Source: Psychromonas sp030397575 (GTDB lineage Bacteria; Pseudomonadota; Gammaproteobacteria; Enterobacterales; Psychromonadaceae). Taken from it: DNA of 64,000 nucleotides. Location: NCBI RefSeq assembly GCF_046250175.1, contig NZ_CP176468.1; one strand, written 5' to 3'. Shown here in pieces: positions 43,914 through 53,364 of this stretch. The translations under genes were made by a program, and so were the position numbers. Positions within the stretch are counted from its first letter, which is position 1, and each line of letters begins with the position of its first letter. The notes under the pieces are model-generated. The model was not told the DNA's origin. It saw nothing but the letters and a program-made list of their open reading frames with translations, and did no database searches.

Positions 43914-44241
43914 ACTTAAGATAACTGATAACCCAAATTCAATGTTTTGACCTTGGCGCTGGATTTATCCTGCTTTCTTTGATTTTGCTTTCCTTGTAAA
44001 TAGCAATTTCGATAATGATTTATTCATTGATGCTTGCTAAAAAAAATTTTGGTTTTGTCATTAGAATAACTAGCTACTGCAACTAGTACGCTTCTTTCAT
44101 TCACTTTTCCTACACCTGAATAGAACCGTTAATTAACCAGCTAGGTATAACCATTCTCTTTGAAATATCGACATAAAATTTTAGCCTTACGGCAAACTAA
44201 CAGGTAAGCTCATCATTTATTTTGGTTATAAGGTTTATTGA

Positions 44242-45051
44242 GTGTTTTACGAAGGTACTGAAAAACGATTATTCATTTGCACTAAAGATCTCAACCTTCT
44301 AACGTTTGAGCAAAGTTTTTGGCATGATTTAGTCTCTTATGCCGGTGCTGAAATAATCTCTAGTATCAACAATACACAGCTTACAGCCTTTCTATTATCT
44401 GAATCCAGTTTGTTTGTATGGGAAGATAAACTACTACTCATCACCTGCGGTAATACGCAATTAGTCAAAGCAGCTTTATTTATTCAGCAACAATTGAGTA
44501 AAGAGAAAATAAAGACACTTATCTTTCAACGCCATCAAGCGCTTAAACCGCAATTACAGCCAACAAACTTTCAGCAAGATAGGTTATTGCTAGAAAAGCA
44601 ATTTAATGGTCAGCAGTTGCACTGGAGGGAAGATTATCAAGGTGATCTCTTTGTGTTTGGCGAAATATCAACACAAACTATCTCCACCCAGGGTATTTAT
44701 ATGCTACATGGCTTACGTGGCGAGTTTGCAGAGAATTTACAAAGCCAGCATATAGATAAAACGTCTATTTTGAAGAAGTTAAGGTTGTCGGAATTTTTTA
44801 ATGATTTTATGATTGATCATTTCAGCTTTAAACCTAAAGGTTATTCATTAAATGCAATTAGCCAGCAAGATTACCTAACTATACACTTAACGCCAGAAAA
44901 GCTAAGTACCTATTTGAGTATTGAAACCAGTTTATCTGAAACACAAAGCGCCCCTTTTATCGCTTACTTGGTGACGCTTTTTTTACCACTCAGCCTTAAA
45001 CGAGTTCACTTCCAGTCTGACAATAAACAGTTAAAACTCATTACTTGTTAA
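44242..45051 (+). CDS. speD: Eukaryotic-type S-adenosylmethionine decarboxylase
   Basis: AdoMetDC makes decarboxylated SAM, the aminopropyl donor for spermidine, using a pyruvoyl group formed by self-cleavage. This 269-residue protein belongs to the eukaryotic family, not to bacterial SpeD. EGTEK (residues 4-8), the cleavage site LSESS with E54/S55, C69 in TCGNT, S202 in GYSLNA and H215 in TIHLTPE correspond to human E8/E11, E67/S68, C82, S229 and H243. It is shorter than the human enzyme (334). It starts at GTG with AAGG upstream. No spermidine synthase lies nearby, and the 3' end overlaps the convergent yggE-like gene by four bases. Confidence 0.88.
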   Translation: MFYEGTEKRLFICTKDLNLLTFEQSFWHDLVSYAGAEIISSINNTQLTAFLLSESSLFVWEDKLLLITCGNTQLVKAALFIQQQLSKEKIKTLIFQRHQALKPQLQPTNFQQDRLLLEKQFNGQQLHWREDYQGDLFVFGEISTQTISTQGIYMLHGLRGEFAENLQSQHIDKTSILKKLRLSEFFNDFMIDHFSFKPKGYSLNAISQQDYLTIHLTPEKLSTYLSIETSLSETQSAPFIAYLVTLFLPLSLKRVHFQSDNKQLKLITC

Positions 45052-45737
45052 GGCTCTAATAAAAACACGGCATCAACACTGTCTGTAATAGTAATTTGAT
45101 TATTTTGGTAACTTGAAGGTATTTGGTCACTTTCCATTGCTCGCATCAAAACAGGACGAGCACTACTAGCTTGGTAGTTGATAGAGAAGATATCCCCTAG
45201 CGTTGCTTGATAGTTATTCGCTAACCCTTTAGCTTTATCAATTGAGTCTTGCACCGCTAAGTTACGTGCTTTTTCTTGCCATTGTTTTGGGTCTTTTAAA
45301 GCGTAGTTAATTTGCCCAATATTAGAGATATCACTTTTCACTAACACCTGTAAAAACTGATTTACTTTAGTGACATCATCTAACTGATAACTAAGGTTAC
45401 GAATAGCTTTCACGCCAATTTGTGTTCGCTGCTTTTCGATGTATTCAAATTCAGGACGAATTTGAATATCAGCACGTTTTAATAGCGCTTGAGAGAACCC
45501 TCCCTCTTTTAAAGCAATTAATATATTATCAACTTGTTTATCAACAACTTGCTTAGCGTTATCACTATCATTTTCTACAGCAATAGACTGAAACTTAATG
45601 TTAACGGTATCAGGCTTCACTTCTAACTTTGCTTGACCTGATACGGAGATATGAGGCTGAGCAGGTAAACTATTAGCGTTAGCCCAAGAAAAAGGGGTAA
45701 GTAGGCAGATCAACAACGCAAGATTTGATTTTTTCAT
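45048..45737 (-). CDS. SIMPL domain periplasmic protein, YggE-like
   Basis: This 229-residue protein has a signal peptide (MKKSNLALLICLLTPFSWAN) and a DUF541/SIMPL domain. Typical features are ISVSGQAKLEVKPDTVNIKF near the start of the domain and TDSVDAVFLLEP at the end. E. coli YggE lowers oxidative stress by an unknown mechanism. It converges on and overlaps the AdoMetDC gene by four bases. Confidence 0.88.
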   Translation of the reverse strand: MKKSNLALLICLLTPFSWANANSLPAQPHISVSGQAKLEVKPDTVNIKFQSIAVENDSDNAKQVVDKQVDNILIALKEGGFSQALLKRADIQIRPEFEYIEKQRTQIGVKAIRNLSYQLDDVTKVNQFLQVLVKSDISNIGQINYALKDPKQWQEKARNLAVQDSIDKAKGLANNYQATLGDIFSINYQASSARPVLMRAMESDQIPSSYQNNQITITDSVDAVFLLEP

Positions 45738-45997
45738 GGGACTCTCGAATTAAGAATAAAGGAATATAGTAATAATTAATCGACCCATTGAGACCGTGAA
45801 AGTTCATCTTTTTTTTACAAAAATAGAAAAGAAAATATTTTAATTACTCAATCTTAATCCAGTAATTTAACTTGCTGATTTTAAATTATTTTATCATTGT
45901 CAATTATCCACCAAAAAATTAAGTTAGTGAGAATTACTTGTATTAACACGCAAGGAATGTATGTTGATATGTACTATTCAACTTGTTGGAGATAATT

Positions 45998-46891
45998 ATG
46001 AAAATATTTGAAAAACAGCTTAATAGATTTAAAGAAGAGTTAGGCTTTATCGCCGCGCTTGATCAAAGTGGGGGCAGTACGCCCACTGCACTTAAGACTT
46101 ACGGCATAAATGAAGATGCGTATACTAGTGAGCAAGAAATGTTTGATTTGGTCCATGCCATGCGCTCTCGCATTATCACCAGCCCTTCTTTTACAGGTGA
46201 CCGAGTATTAGGGTCTATCTTATTTGAAAATACATTAGATCGTGACATTGAAGGCAAAGCCTCATCATTATATTTATGGGAAGAAAAAAACATAGTGCCA
46301 TTTCTTAAAGTCGACAAAGGGCTAGAAGCAGAAGCAAATGGCGTGCAATTAATGAAACCAATCCCTGGATTAGATGAGTTATTAAAAAAAGCTAAAGCAA
46401 AAGATGTGTTTGGTACAAAAATGCGTTCTGTTATTAAACTCGCTAATGCAGAAGGAATAGAAGCATTGGTTGAACAACAATTTAAAGTCGCTAAACAAAT
46501 CTGTGCCGCAGGATTAGTGCCCATAATCGAGCCAGAAGTTGATATTAATAGCCCAGAAAAAGCAGCCGCTGAAGCCTTATTAAAAGAGCAATTATTAAAA
46601 CAGCTAGATTTACTTGATGCTAATGAATTAGTCATGCTGAAAATCTCATTACCTGAGTCTGCAAACTTTTATGATAGTTGTATCAGTCACCCGAATGTAG
46701 TCAAAGTAGTGGCGTTATCAGGTGGTTACCCTATCGTAGAAGCTAACCGTCGTTTAACGGAGAATAAAGGTGTGATAGCGAGCTTCTCTCGTGTATTAAC
46801 CGATAATCTTTATAACGGGCAACCTGATGCAGACTTTAATGCTGCATTGGCAGCAACGATAGCCCCAATCTATGAAGCATCAAAAACTTAA
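45998..46891 (+). CDS. fda: Fructose-bisphosphate aldolase, class I
   Basis: This 297-residue Schiff-base aldolase interconverts fructose 1,6-bisphosphate and two triose phosphates. It resembles the bacterial/eukaryotic-like class I group (LGFIAALDQSGGSTPTALKT near the start; VMLKISLPE with the Schiff-base lysine at about residue 215). The frame opens at TTG 45983, but ATG 45998 has GGAG in front. It faces the class II aldolase gene tail to tail, with a shared terminator. Having both classes side by side may allow use under different growth states. Confidence 0.93.
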   Translation: MKIFEKQLNRFKEELGFIAALDQSGGSTPTALKTYGINEDAYTSEQEMFDLVHAMRSRIITSPSFTGDRVLGSILFENTLDRDIEGKASSLYLWEEKNIVPFLKVDKGLEAEANGVQLMKPIPGLDELLKKAKAKDVFGTKMRSVIKLANAEGIEALVEQQFKVAKQICAAGLVPIIEPEVDINSPEKAAAEALLKEQLLKQLDLLDANELVMLKISLPESANFYDSCISHPNVVKVVALSGGYPIVEANRRLTENKGVIASFSRVLTDNLYNGQPDADFNAALAATIAPIYEASKT

Positions 46892-46916
46892 TGAGAGATT
46901 AAATTTTGGGTATAAA

Positions 46917-46945
46917 AAAGCCAGCGATTAAGCTGGCTCTTTATT
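46917..46945. terminator. Terminator between the two aldolase genes
   Basis: AGCCAGC / GCTGGCT with a short loop, A-run on one side and CTTTATT on the other. It can serve both convergent genes. Confidence 0.85.
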
Positions 46946-46965
46946 CTACTGAAAAGTCAGTAAAA

Positions 46966-48042
46966 TTATAGTACGTCTACAGCGTTAAGGTCAGCAAATG
47001 CTTTCTCTAGACGAGTTACCATTGATGCTTGACCTGCACGTAACCAAACACGTGGATCGTAGTATTTTTTGTTAGGTGCGTCAGGACCAGTTGGGTTACC
47101 AATTTGACCTTGTAAGAAATCGCGGTTAGCAGCTTCGTAAACACGAACGCCATCCCAACATGCCCACTGTGTATCTGTATCGATGTTCATTTTGATAACA
47201 CCGTAACCGATAGACTCTTGGATTTCTGCTTCAGAAGAACCAGAACCACCGTGGAATACGAAGTTTAGTGCGTCAGCAGCAATGCCGTGCTTTTCAGAAA
47301 CGTATGCTTGTGAATCACGTAGGATTGTTGGAGTCAGTTTAACGTTACCTGGCTTGTATACACCGTGTACGTTACCGAAAGAAGCAGCGATAGTAAAACG
47401 TGGGCTGATTTTTGATAGTTCAACGTATGCGTAATCAACTTCAGATGGTTGAGTGTAAAGTAAAGACTCATCCATATCAGAGTTATCAACACCGTCTTCT
47501 TCACCACCAGTACAACCTAATTCGATTTCTAGCGTCATACCCATTTTTTCCATACGAGCTAGGTATTTAGCACAGATTTCAATGTTTTCTTCTAGTGGCT
47601 CTTCAGAAAGATCGATCATGTGTGAAGAGAATAGTGGCTTACCAGTTTCTGCGAAGTGAGCTTCAGAAGCGTCTAGTAGTCCGTCAATCCATGGTAGTAA
47701 TTTTTTAGCAGCATGGTCAGTATGTAAAATAACTGGAACACCGTAAGCAGCAGCCATTGCGTGAACGTGCTTAGCACCAGAAACAGCACCTAAGATTGCA
47801 GCTTCTTGACCTTCAAGTTTAAGACCTTTACCAGCGTTAAATACAGCACCGCCGTTAGAGAACTGGATTACAACTGGTGCTTTAACTTTAGCAGCAGCTT
47901 CAAGTACAGCATTGATTGAGTCAGAACCAACAACGTTTACCGCTGGTAGTGCAAATTTATGTTCTTTTGCTACTGCAAAAACTTTTTGAACATCATCACC
48001 AGTGATAACACCAGGTTGTACAACGTCTAAAATCTTAGTCAT
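46966..48042 (-). CDS. fbaA: Fructose-bisphosphate aldolase, class II
   Basis: This 358-residue zinc-dependent aldolase of glycolysis and gluconeogenesis has zinc ligands in ILHTDHAAKK (about residue 110), the E in IELGCTGGEEDGVDN, and histidines in NVHGVY and FVFHGGSGSS. It is the E. coli FbaA type. It lies 122 bases after pgk on the same strand, the common pgk-fba order. Confidence 0.97.
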   Translation of the reverse strand: MTKILDVVQPGVITGDDVQKVFAVAKEHKFALPAVNVVGSDSINAVLEAAAKVKAPVVIQFSNGGAVFNAGKGLKLEGQEAAILGAVSGAKHVHAMAAAYGVPVILHTDHAAKKLLPWIDGLLDASEAHFAETGKPLFSSHMIDLSEEPLEENIEICAKYLARMEKMGMTLEIELGCTGGEEDGVDNSDMDESLLYTQPSEVDYAYVELSKISPRFTIAASFGNVHGVYKPGNVKLTPTILRDSQAYVSEKHGIAADALNFVFHGGSGSSEAEIQESIGYGVIKMNIDTDTQWACWDGVRVYEAANRDFLQGQIGNPTGPDAPNKKYYDPRVWLRAGQASMVTRLEKAFADLNAVDVL

Positions 48043-48164
48043 GAGATATATCCTATCTATTGTTTGTAATTTGAATAAGTTTAATTCTGCGTATTAATGT
48101 GGCAATTATGGCACAAAGAATACGCATTAAAAAGCGAGATCAAGATCTCACTATAAACATTTGA

Positions 48165-49337
48165 TTAATCGTTGGCACGTAGCTCTAACATTGCTACAGC
48201 TGGTAACTCTTTACCTTCAACAAACTCAAGGAAAGCACCGCCACCCGTTGAGATGTAAGATACATCTGCTGTGATATTAAATTTATCAATCGCAGCAAGT
48301 GTGTCACCGCCACCAGCAACAGAGAATGCGTCTGATTCAGCGATTGCTTTAGAGATACCTGCAGTACCTGCTTCAAAGTTTTTAAACTCAAATACGCCAA
48401 CAGGACCATTCCAAAGAATTGTTTTTGCTTCTTTTAGGATAGTTGCTAATGCTGCTGTTGATTCAGGACCTAGATCGAAGATCATGTCGTCATCTTGTAC
48501 ATCTGCAACGTTTTTAATTTCAGCTTCAGCATTTTCATCAAATGCTTTTGCACATGCAACATCAGTTGCAACAGGAATTGCACAGTCAACCATTAGCTTT
48601 TTAGCTGTATCAACTAAATCTGCTTCATATAATGATTTACCAACATTGTGACCTTGTGCTGCGATAAATGTATTAGCAATACCACCACCAACAACTAGTT
48701 GGTCAGCAATTTTAGATAGAGACTCTAATACAGTTAATTTAGTAGATACTTTAGAACCACCAACAATAGCAACTAGTGGGCGAGCTGGATTATCCATCGC
48801 TTTGCCTAGTGCTTCTAATTCAGCAGCTAAAAGTGGGCCAGCACATGCTACAGGAGCAAATAGACCAGCACCGTTAGTAGAAGATTGAGCACGGTGAGCT
48901 GTACCAAATGCATCCATTACGTAAACATCACATAATGCTGCTAACTGCTTAGATAATGTTTCGTCGTTTTTCTTTTCACCTTTGTTAAAGCGAACGTTTT
49001 CAAGTACTACTACTTCACCAGCATTTACTTCTAAACCGTTTAGGTAGTCAGTTGCTAGGCGAACAGGTACATCTAGAGCTTCATTTAAGTAATCAACAAC
49101 AGGTTGTAGAGAGAACGCTGCATTTTCTTCTGCAGAAGCGCCTTCAGTAGGACGACCTAAGTGCGACGTGATCATCAACTTAGCACCTTTTTCTAGTGCT
49201 AATTTAATTGTTGGAATAGAAGCACGAATACGCGCATCAGATGTAACTTTGCCATCCTTAATTGGAACATTAAGATCTTGACGGATAAATACTCGTTTAC
49301 CGGCTAAATCTAGATCAACCATTTTTTTTACTGACAT
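48165..49337 (-). CDS. pgk: Phosphoglycerate kinase
   Basis: This 390-residue glycolytic kinase makes ATP from 1,3-bisphosphoglycerate. The N-terminal signature RVFIRQDLNVP, the hinge and the C-terminal nucleotide loop VAGGGDTLAAIDKF and STGGGAFLEFVEG are all present. The frame opens at 49352, but the ATG at 49337 has GAGAGGA before it. Upstream is a CRP-like site, not the epd/gap gene found in many relatives. fbaA follows on the same strand. Confidence 0.98.
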   Translation of the reverse strand: MSVKKMVDLDLAGKRVFIRQDLNVPIKDGKVTSDARIRASIPTIKLALEKGAKLMITSHLGRPTEGASAEENAAFSLQPVVDYLNEALDVPVRLATDYLNGLEVNAGEVVVLENVRFNKGEKKNDETLSKQLAALCDVYVMDAFGTAHRAQSSTNGAGLFAPVACAGPLLAAELEALGKAMDNPARPLVAIVGGSKVSTKLTVLESLSKIADQLVVGGGIANTFIAAQGHNVGKSLYEADLVDTAKKLMVDCAIPVATDVACAKAFDENAEAEIKNVADVQDDDMIFDLGPESTAALATILKEAKTILWNGPVGVFEFKNFEAGTAGISKAIAESDAFSVAGGGDTLAAIDKFNITADVSYISTGGGAFLEFVEGKELPAVAMLELRAND

Positions 49338-49473
49338 GATGTGTCCTCTCATTTTTAAAAACTATAGAATTCTTATTTCTGTCTACATGTTTATAGGCTC
49401 AGTATTTACACCCTTCTACAGTGTAATATCATCGAGCTTTCCTTTAATACCGAGCGCATTATAAACCAAACTG

Positions 49474-49493
49474 TTTGTTACATCGATCACAAA
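49474..49493. promoter_or_regulatory. CRP-like site upstream of pgk
   Basis: TTTGTTACATCGATCACAAA fits the CRP pattern TGTGA-N6-TCACA with one mismatch in the left arm. It lies 137-156 bases upstream of the pgk ATG. The rest of 49338-49809 holds no gene. Confidence 0.6.
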
Positions 49494-49809
49494 TAACATT
49501 GCAGTGTAATTTACCTTTTTAATCAAGGGTAATGGTTTGATTTGCATCATTATATATCACGCTTTTTTTAATCAATCGCTCATTAAACCTTATTTTTTAT
49601 TGTTAATAATGTGAAATAGACTAATAATTTGATCTTACAAAACAGGCTATTTACGTTAGCCTAATAACTATTTCATTGATTATGATTAATAAATTTACGC
49701 GGAAAACACTCAGCTAAATGATGGAATCGGTATAAAACAATATAAACGAATTTATTCTCTTAGTTTTATTCTGTTATCAATAAAATTAAGATAAACAAGA
49801 GTACTTGTA

Positions 49810-52074
49810 TTGAAAATGTTTTCGTTAAATAAAAACACCTGGTTAATCTATTACTGCTTGATTGCTATCAGTAGTTTATTGCTGATCACCAGTATTAATG
49901 CGCGTTATGATGAACTACTGTCTAAAAGGCAAGATGAGCAATTCTACGTCACTAAAATCGTTAAATCAGATATTCATGGGATCCTTACTCACTATGAAAC
50001 TATGCTCGATTTGATCAATGAAGACTTCACTGAAGACGAGCATTTTAATCAATTTATTCTAGAACGGATTTTACAAAAATCAGAACTATTAATTGGCTTT
50101 GTTATCTTTAACCTTGATGGCACCTTATTAGCTAAAAGCGACAATCTCCCCGACAGCTTATATAAAACACGCTCCAGTGATTATTTCGATAATGGTTTCC
50201 ACGGCAGCTTAGAAAAAGACAGGTTGATGATAAGCAGTGCCATCCTATCGCCAGTGACTAACAAATGGATTATTCCAATCCGCAAAACCTTACTGGACAA
50301 TAACGGTGAAGTAAGAGGGTTTATTGCATCAGCGATTATCTTAGATAACTTAAAGAATAAATGGTCACATGCGCAAGCTTTTGGCAATAGCATCATGTTG
50401 ACTCTCGACCATAATTTTTATCAATTCTTACATACCGGAATGCCACCAGAAAGATACAATGCAACCTTTGCCCACCCACTCACTGAAGAGCAAATTACAG
50501 AAACGGAAACGGCACTAAAGGCACAGAATCTCAGCTTTAACAAATTAAGAGCGAATAATGCCGTCGCACAAGTGATGATGTCCCCCAGTGATATTCCACT
50601 ACTACATAGTTTAAGCTATGACAGTAAATATAAATTTTGGGTGCATACTAGTCGTCCATTGAGCGATATCAACCAGCCTTTGTTATATACGGCCATCTAT
50701 TATTTTGCGCTATATCTATTATTCCTCTCCCTCACTTTCTTACTCTTTAAATGGATATTAAACACTGAAAAAAGTAAATTAACCGCGCTCACTTATATCA
50801 CCGAACATGATGATTTAACCGGCTGCTTTAATCGAACGGTATTAGGAAGGTTAGTGGGGCGACTCAAAAGACATCAACAACCCTTTTCACTTTTATATAT
50901 TGACCTAGATAACTTCAAAAATATAAATGATTCATTTGGTCACAAATATGGCGATATTTTATTGCAAGAGGTGAGCCGTAAAATACAAGAGAGCCTGAGA
51001 ACTATCCCAGGTAATTTAGTACGCTACAGTGGTGATGAATTTGTTTTACTATTAGAAAATAATAACGAAGATGTGATCCGAGGCTTTGCCAAGCTACTTT
51101 TACGTAATATGGCCAAACCCTACTCTATTAATAATAACTCCTTTTATATTACTAGCTCTATTGGTATTACTCGTTACCCTAATGATGCTAAAAGTTTAGA
51201 TACCTTAATTAGTTATGCCGAAAACAGCATGGCGATGGCAAAAAGTACCAAAAACCAATATATATTCTTCTCGCAAGAGGTGCATCAACAGTTATTGAAG
51301 CAAGCAAAAATAGAACAAGCCTTACACCATGCAATTGAAAATAATGAAATTAGTCTTGCTTATCAGCCACAATTAAACAGCCAATCTAAACTATGTGGTG
51401 TCGAAGCATTAGTGCGTTGGCAAAGTAGCGATCTTGGCTTTATCCCTCCAGAAGTATTCATCCCAATTGCTGAGCAAACAGGTTTAATGCCTAAGCTTGG
51501 CCAATATATTTTAAATAAATCCATGTATGAAATAACTGCATTACAAAAAAAATTAAACACACGTTTTTCATTAGCAATTAATGTATCGGTTAAGCAGTTT
51601 ATTCAGCTCAACTTCTTTGATGTATTAACACAAAGTATCGAAGACTTTGGAGATAAAAGCTTACCGTTAACCATCGAAATCACAGAAAGCCTGTTTATAG
51701 AAAGCGTGGACGTATTATTACCAGTATTTGAAAAAATGAAACAACACCAAATCTCTCTTGCTCTTGATGACTTTGGTACCGGCTACTCTTCATTAAGCAT
51801 GCTCCGTGAAGCGCCAATTGATGAACTAAAAATAGATAAAAGCTTCGTAGACCATATCACTGAAAATAACGTGGATAAGGCGATGGTAAAAAGTATTATC
51901 AGTATGGGTAAAAACTTGAATATGCGAGTATTAGCAGAAGGAATTGAAACATTAGAGCATGCAAAAATCTTATCTAAATATGGTTGTGATCTTTTTCAAG
52001 GTTATTACATATCAAAGCCATTAAACATTGAAGAGCTAGAAGTATATGTTAACACCATCCGAAAACGACACTAG
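49810..52074 (+). CDS. Membrane GGDEF-EAL protein
   Basis: The protein has 754 residues. Two membrane segments (about residues 10-30 and 295-315) enclose a periplasmic Cache-like sensor. Then come a GGDEF domain with SGDEF (RYSGDEFVLLLE, about residue 405) and a full EAL domain with EALVRW, NVSVKQF, EITES, DDFGTGYSS and LAEGIE. The EAL catalytic residues appear intact, so it should hydrolyse c-di-GMP; the GGDEF half may be active or regulatory. The start is TTG 49810 or ATG 49816, with AAGAG favouring the TTG. Its stop overlaps the convergent LysR gene by four bases. Confidence 0.9.
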   Translation: MKMFSLNKNTWLIYYCLIAISSLLLITSINARYDELLSKRQDEQFYVTKIVKSDIHGILTHYETMLDLINEDFTEDEHFNQFILERILQKSELLIGFVIFNLDGTLLAKSDNLPDSLYKTRSSDYFDNGFHGSLEKDRLMISSAILSPVTNKWIIPIRKTLLDNNGEVRGFIASAIILDNLKNKWSHAQAFGNSIMLTLDHNFYQFLHTGMPPERYNATFAHPLTEEQITETETALKAQNLSFNKLRANNAVAQVMMSPSDIPLLHSLSYDSKYKFWVHTSRPLSDINQPLLYTAIYYFALYLLFLSLTFLLFKWILNTEKSKLTALTYITEHDDLTGCFNRTVLGRLVGRLKRHQQPFSLLYIDLDNFKNINDSFGHKYGDILLQEVSRKIQESLRTIPGNLVRYSGDEFVLLLENNNEDVIRGFAKLLLRNMAKPYSINNNSFYITSSIGITRYPNDAKSLDTLISYAENSMAMAKSTKNQYIFFSQEVHQQLLKQAKIEQALHHAIENNEISLAYQPQLNSQSKLCGVEALVRWQSSDLGFIPPEVFIPIAEQTGLMPKLGQYILNKSMYEITALQKKLNTRFSLAINVSVKQFIQLNFFDVLTQSIEDFGDKSLPLTIEITESLFIESVDVLLPVFEKMKQHQISLALDDFGTGYSSLSMLREAPIDELKIDKSFVDHITENNVDKAMVKSIISMGKNLNMRVLAEGIETLEHAKILSKYGCDLFQGYYISKPLNIEELEVYVNTIRKRH

Positions 52075-53009
52075 CGTGAACGGTGCAATAGTTTATTAAC
52101 ATTAAACTGTTGCTCAAAAGCGGCAGATTGCCCTTTTATCCAGCTTATAAAATCAGAGACTTGCGGCCTATCTGCTAACTTTTTCAGATACATAACATAA
52201 ATACCTCCATCCTCTACTGAGTGGCCAAATAACGGCACAAGTCGACCATTCTCAATCTCTTTCGCCACTAAGGCATGACGGCCTAATGCAACACCTTGTC
52301 CATTTAACGCAGCTTGTACAATCAAATCCACTTGATTAAAACTATAACCACTATTACAACTAACCCCTTCAATATTTAGCTCTGACAACCAACGCGACCA
52401 AGAGGTGCCAAACTTAGCATTCGGTAATGAATCATGTAATAAAGTGGTTTTATTTAAATCTTCCGGTGTATTTAACGTGATCTTTTTTAATAATTCAGGA
52501 CTAGCAACGGGGTAAATATAATCTCTAAATAGTAGCTCTTGCTGCATATCTGTTTGATCGCATTTACCATGGCAAATACCAATATCCACCTCTTCATTAC
52601 GATATATAGGCTCAGCAAAATTAGCAGCAAGATTCAAATCAATATTAGGATGAGCATCATAAAACTCATGAATACAAGGCATTAGCCAACGGCTAGCAAA
52701 CGCAGGCATAGAGTATACTTCTAACTGCCTGACCTGTTTATGAGACTCAATATGATTGACTGTGTCACGTATCTGATTTAACGCCTGATGCATTGATTTA
52801 AATAACTCTTCGCCATTTTCAGTTAAATGTAGTTGCCGTGGTTTTCGGTCAAAAACCTTATACTGTAGATGCGCTTCCAGTAATATTATTTTTTGGCTTA
52901 CCGCACTTTGAGAAACACATAACTCTTTCGCTGCAGCAGTAAAATTTAAATGGCGGGCAGCACACTCAAAATAGCGTAATGCTTCCAATGGCGGTAAACG
53001 AGTCCCCAA
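52071..53009 (-). CDS. LysR family regulator (GcvA-like)
   Basis: The protein has 312 residues. The N-terminal helix-turn-helix is FTAAAKELCVSQSAVSQKI (about residues 23-41), followed by a periplasmic-binding-protein-like effector domain. It resembles GcvA-type regulators. The start is a TTG at 53009 with AAGGGA in position. It is divergent from the ABC transporter/ureohydrolase operon 355 bases away and is the natural candidate regulator of it. Confidence 0.88.
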   Translation of the reverse strand: MGTRLPPLEALRYFECAARHLNFTAAAKELCVSQSAVSQKIILLEAHLQYKVFDRKPRQLHLTENGEELFKSMHQALNQIRDTVNHIESHKQVRQLEVYSMPAFASRWLMPCIHEFYDAHPNIDLNLAANFAEPIYRNEEVDIGICHGKCDQTDMQQELLFRDYIYPVASPELLKKITLNTPEDLNKTTLLHDSLPNAKFGTSWSRWLSELNIEGVSCNSGYSFNQVDLIVQAALNGQGVALGRHALVAKEIENGRLVPLFGHSVEDGGIYVMYLKKLADRPQVSDFISWIKGQSAAFEQQFNVNKLLHRSR

Positions 53010-53364
53010 GTTAATCCCTTATTACACATTTTCCATAAATCCAGACAGACAACATAGTAAAAGCAAATTTTACGCCAAGCCATAAAAAGCAATGCATAAG
53101 AATAATAAAAATCAAATTCAAGCGGTGGTGCTAAAGACTTTAAATAACACTAGGCACGGGAGGCTTTAAACACTTTGTTTTTTGAAGAACATTCCCTTAG
53201 CGCCTCTTGCGCGCATCATTCGCACCAAAATATAGCATTACAAATACTTATGGATAGTGATTAGAAATCATCGTTTGTCAGATAGCTCATTATTCAAGCA
53301 ATATAATACTCAAGCTGTTCGCTCACTTAGCTCTTAATTCACTTAATGATCAAGGATAATCGTT
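53010..53364. other. Intergenic region between LysR gene and ABC operon
   Basis: No gene is seen. It should hold both promoters and the LysR binding site; I could not single out one T-N11-A site. Confidence 0.4.
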
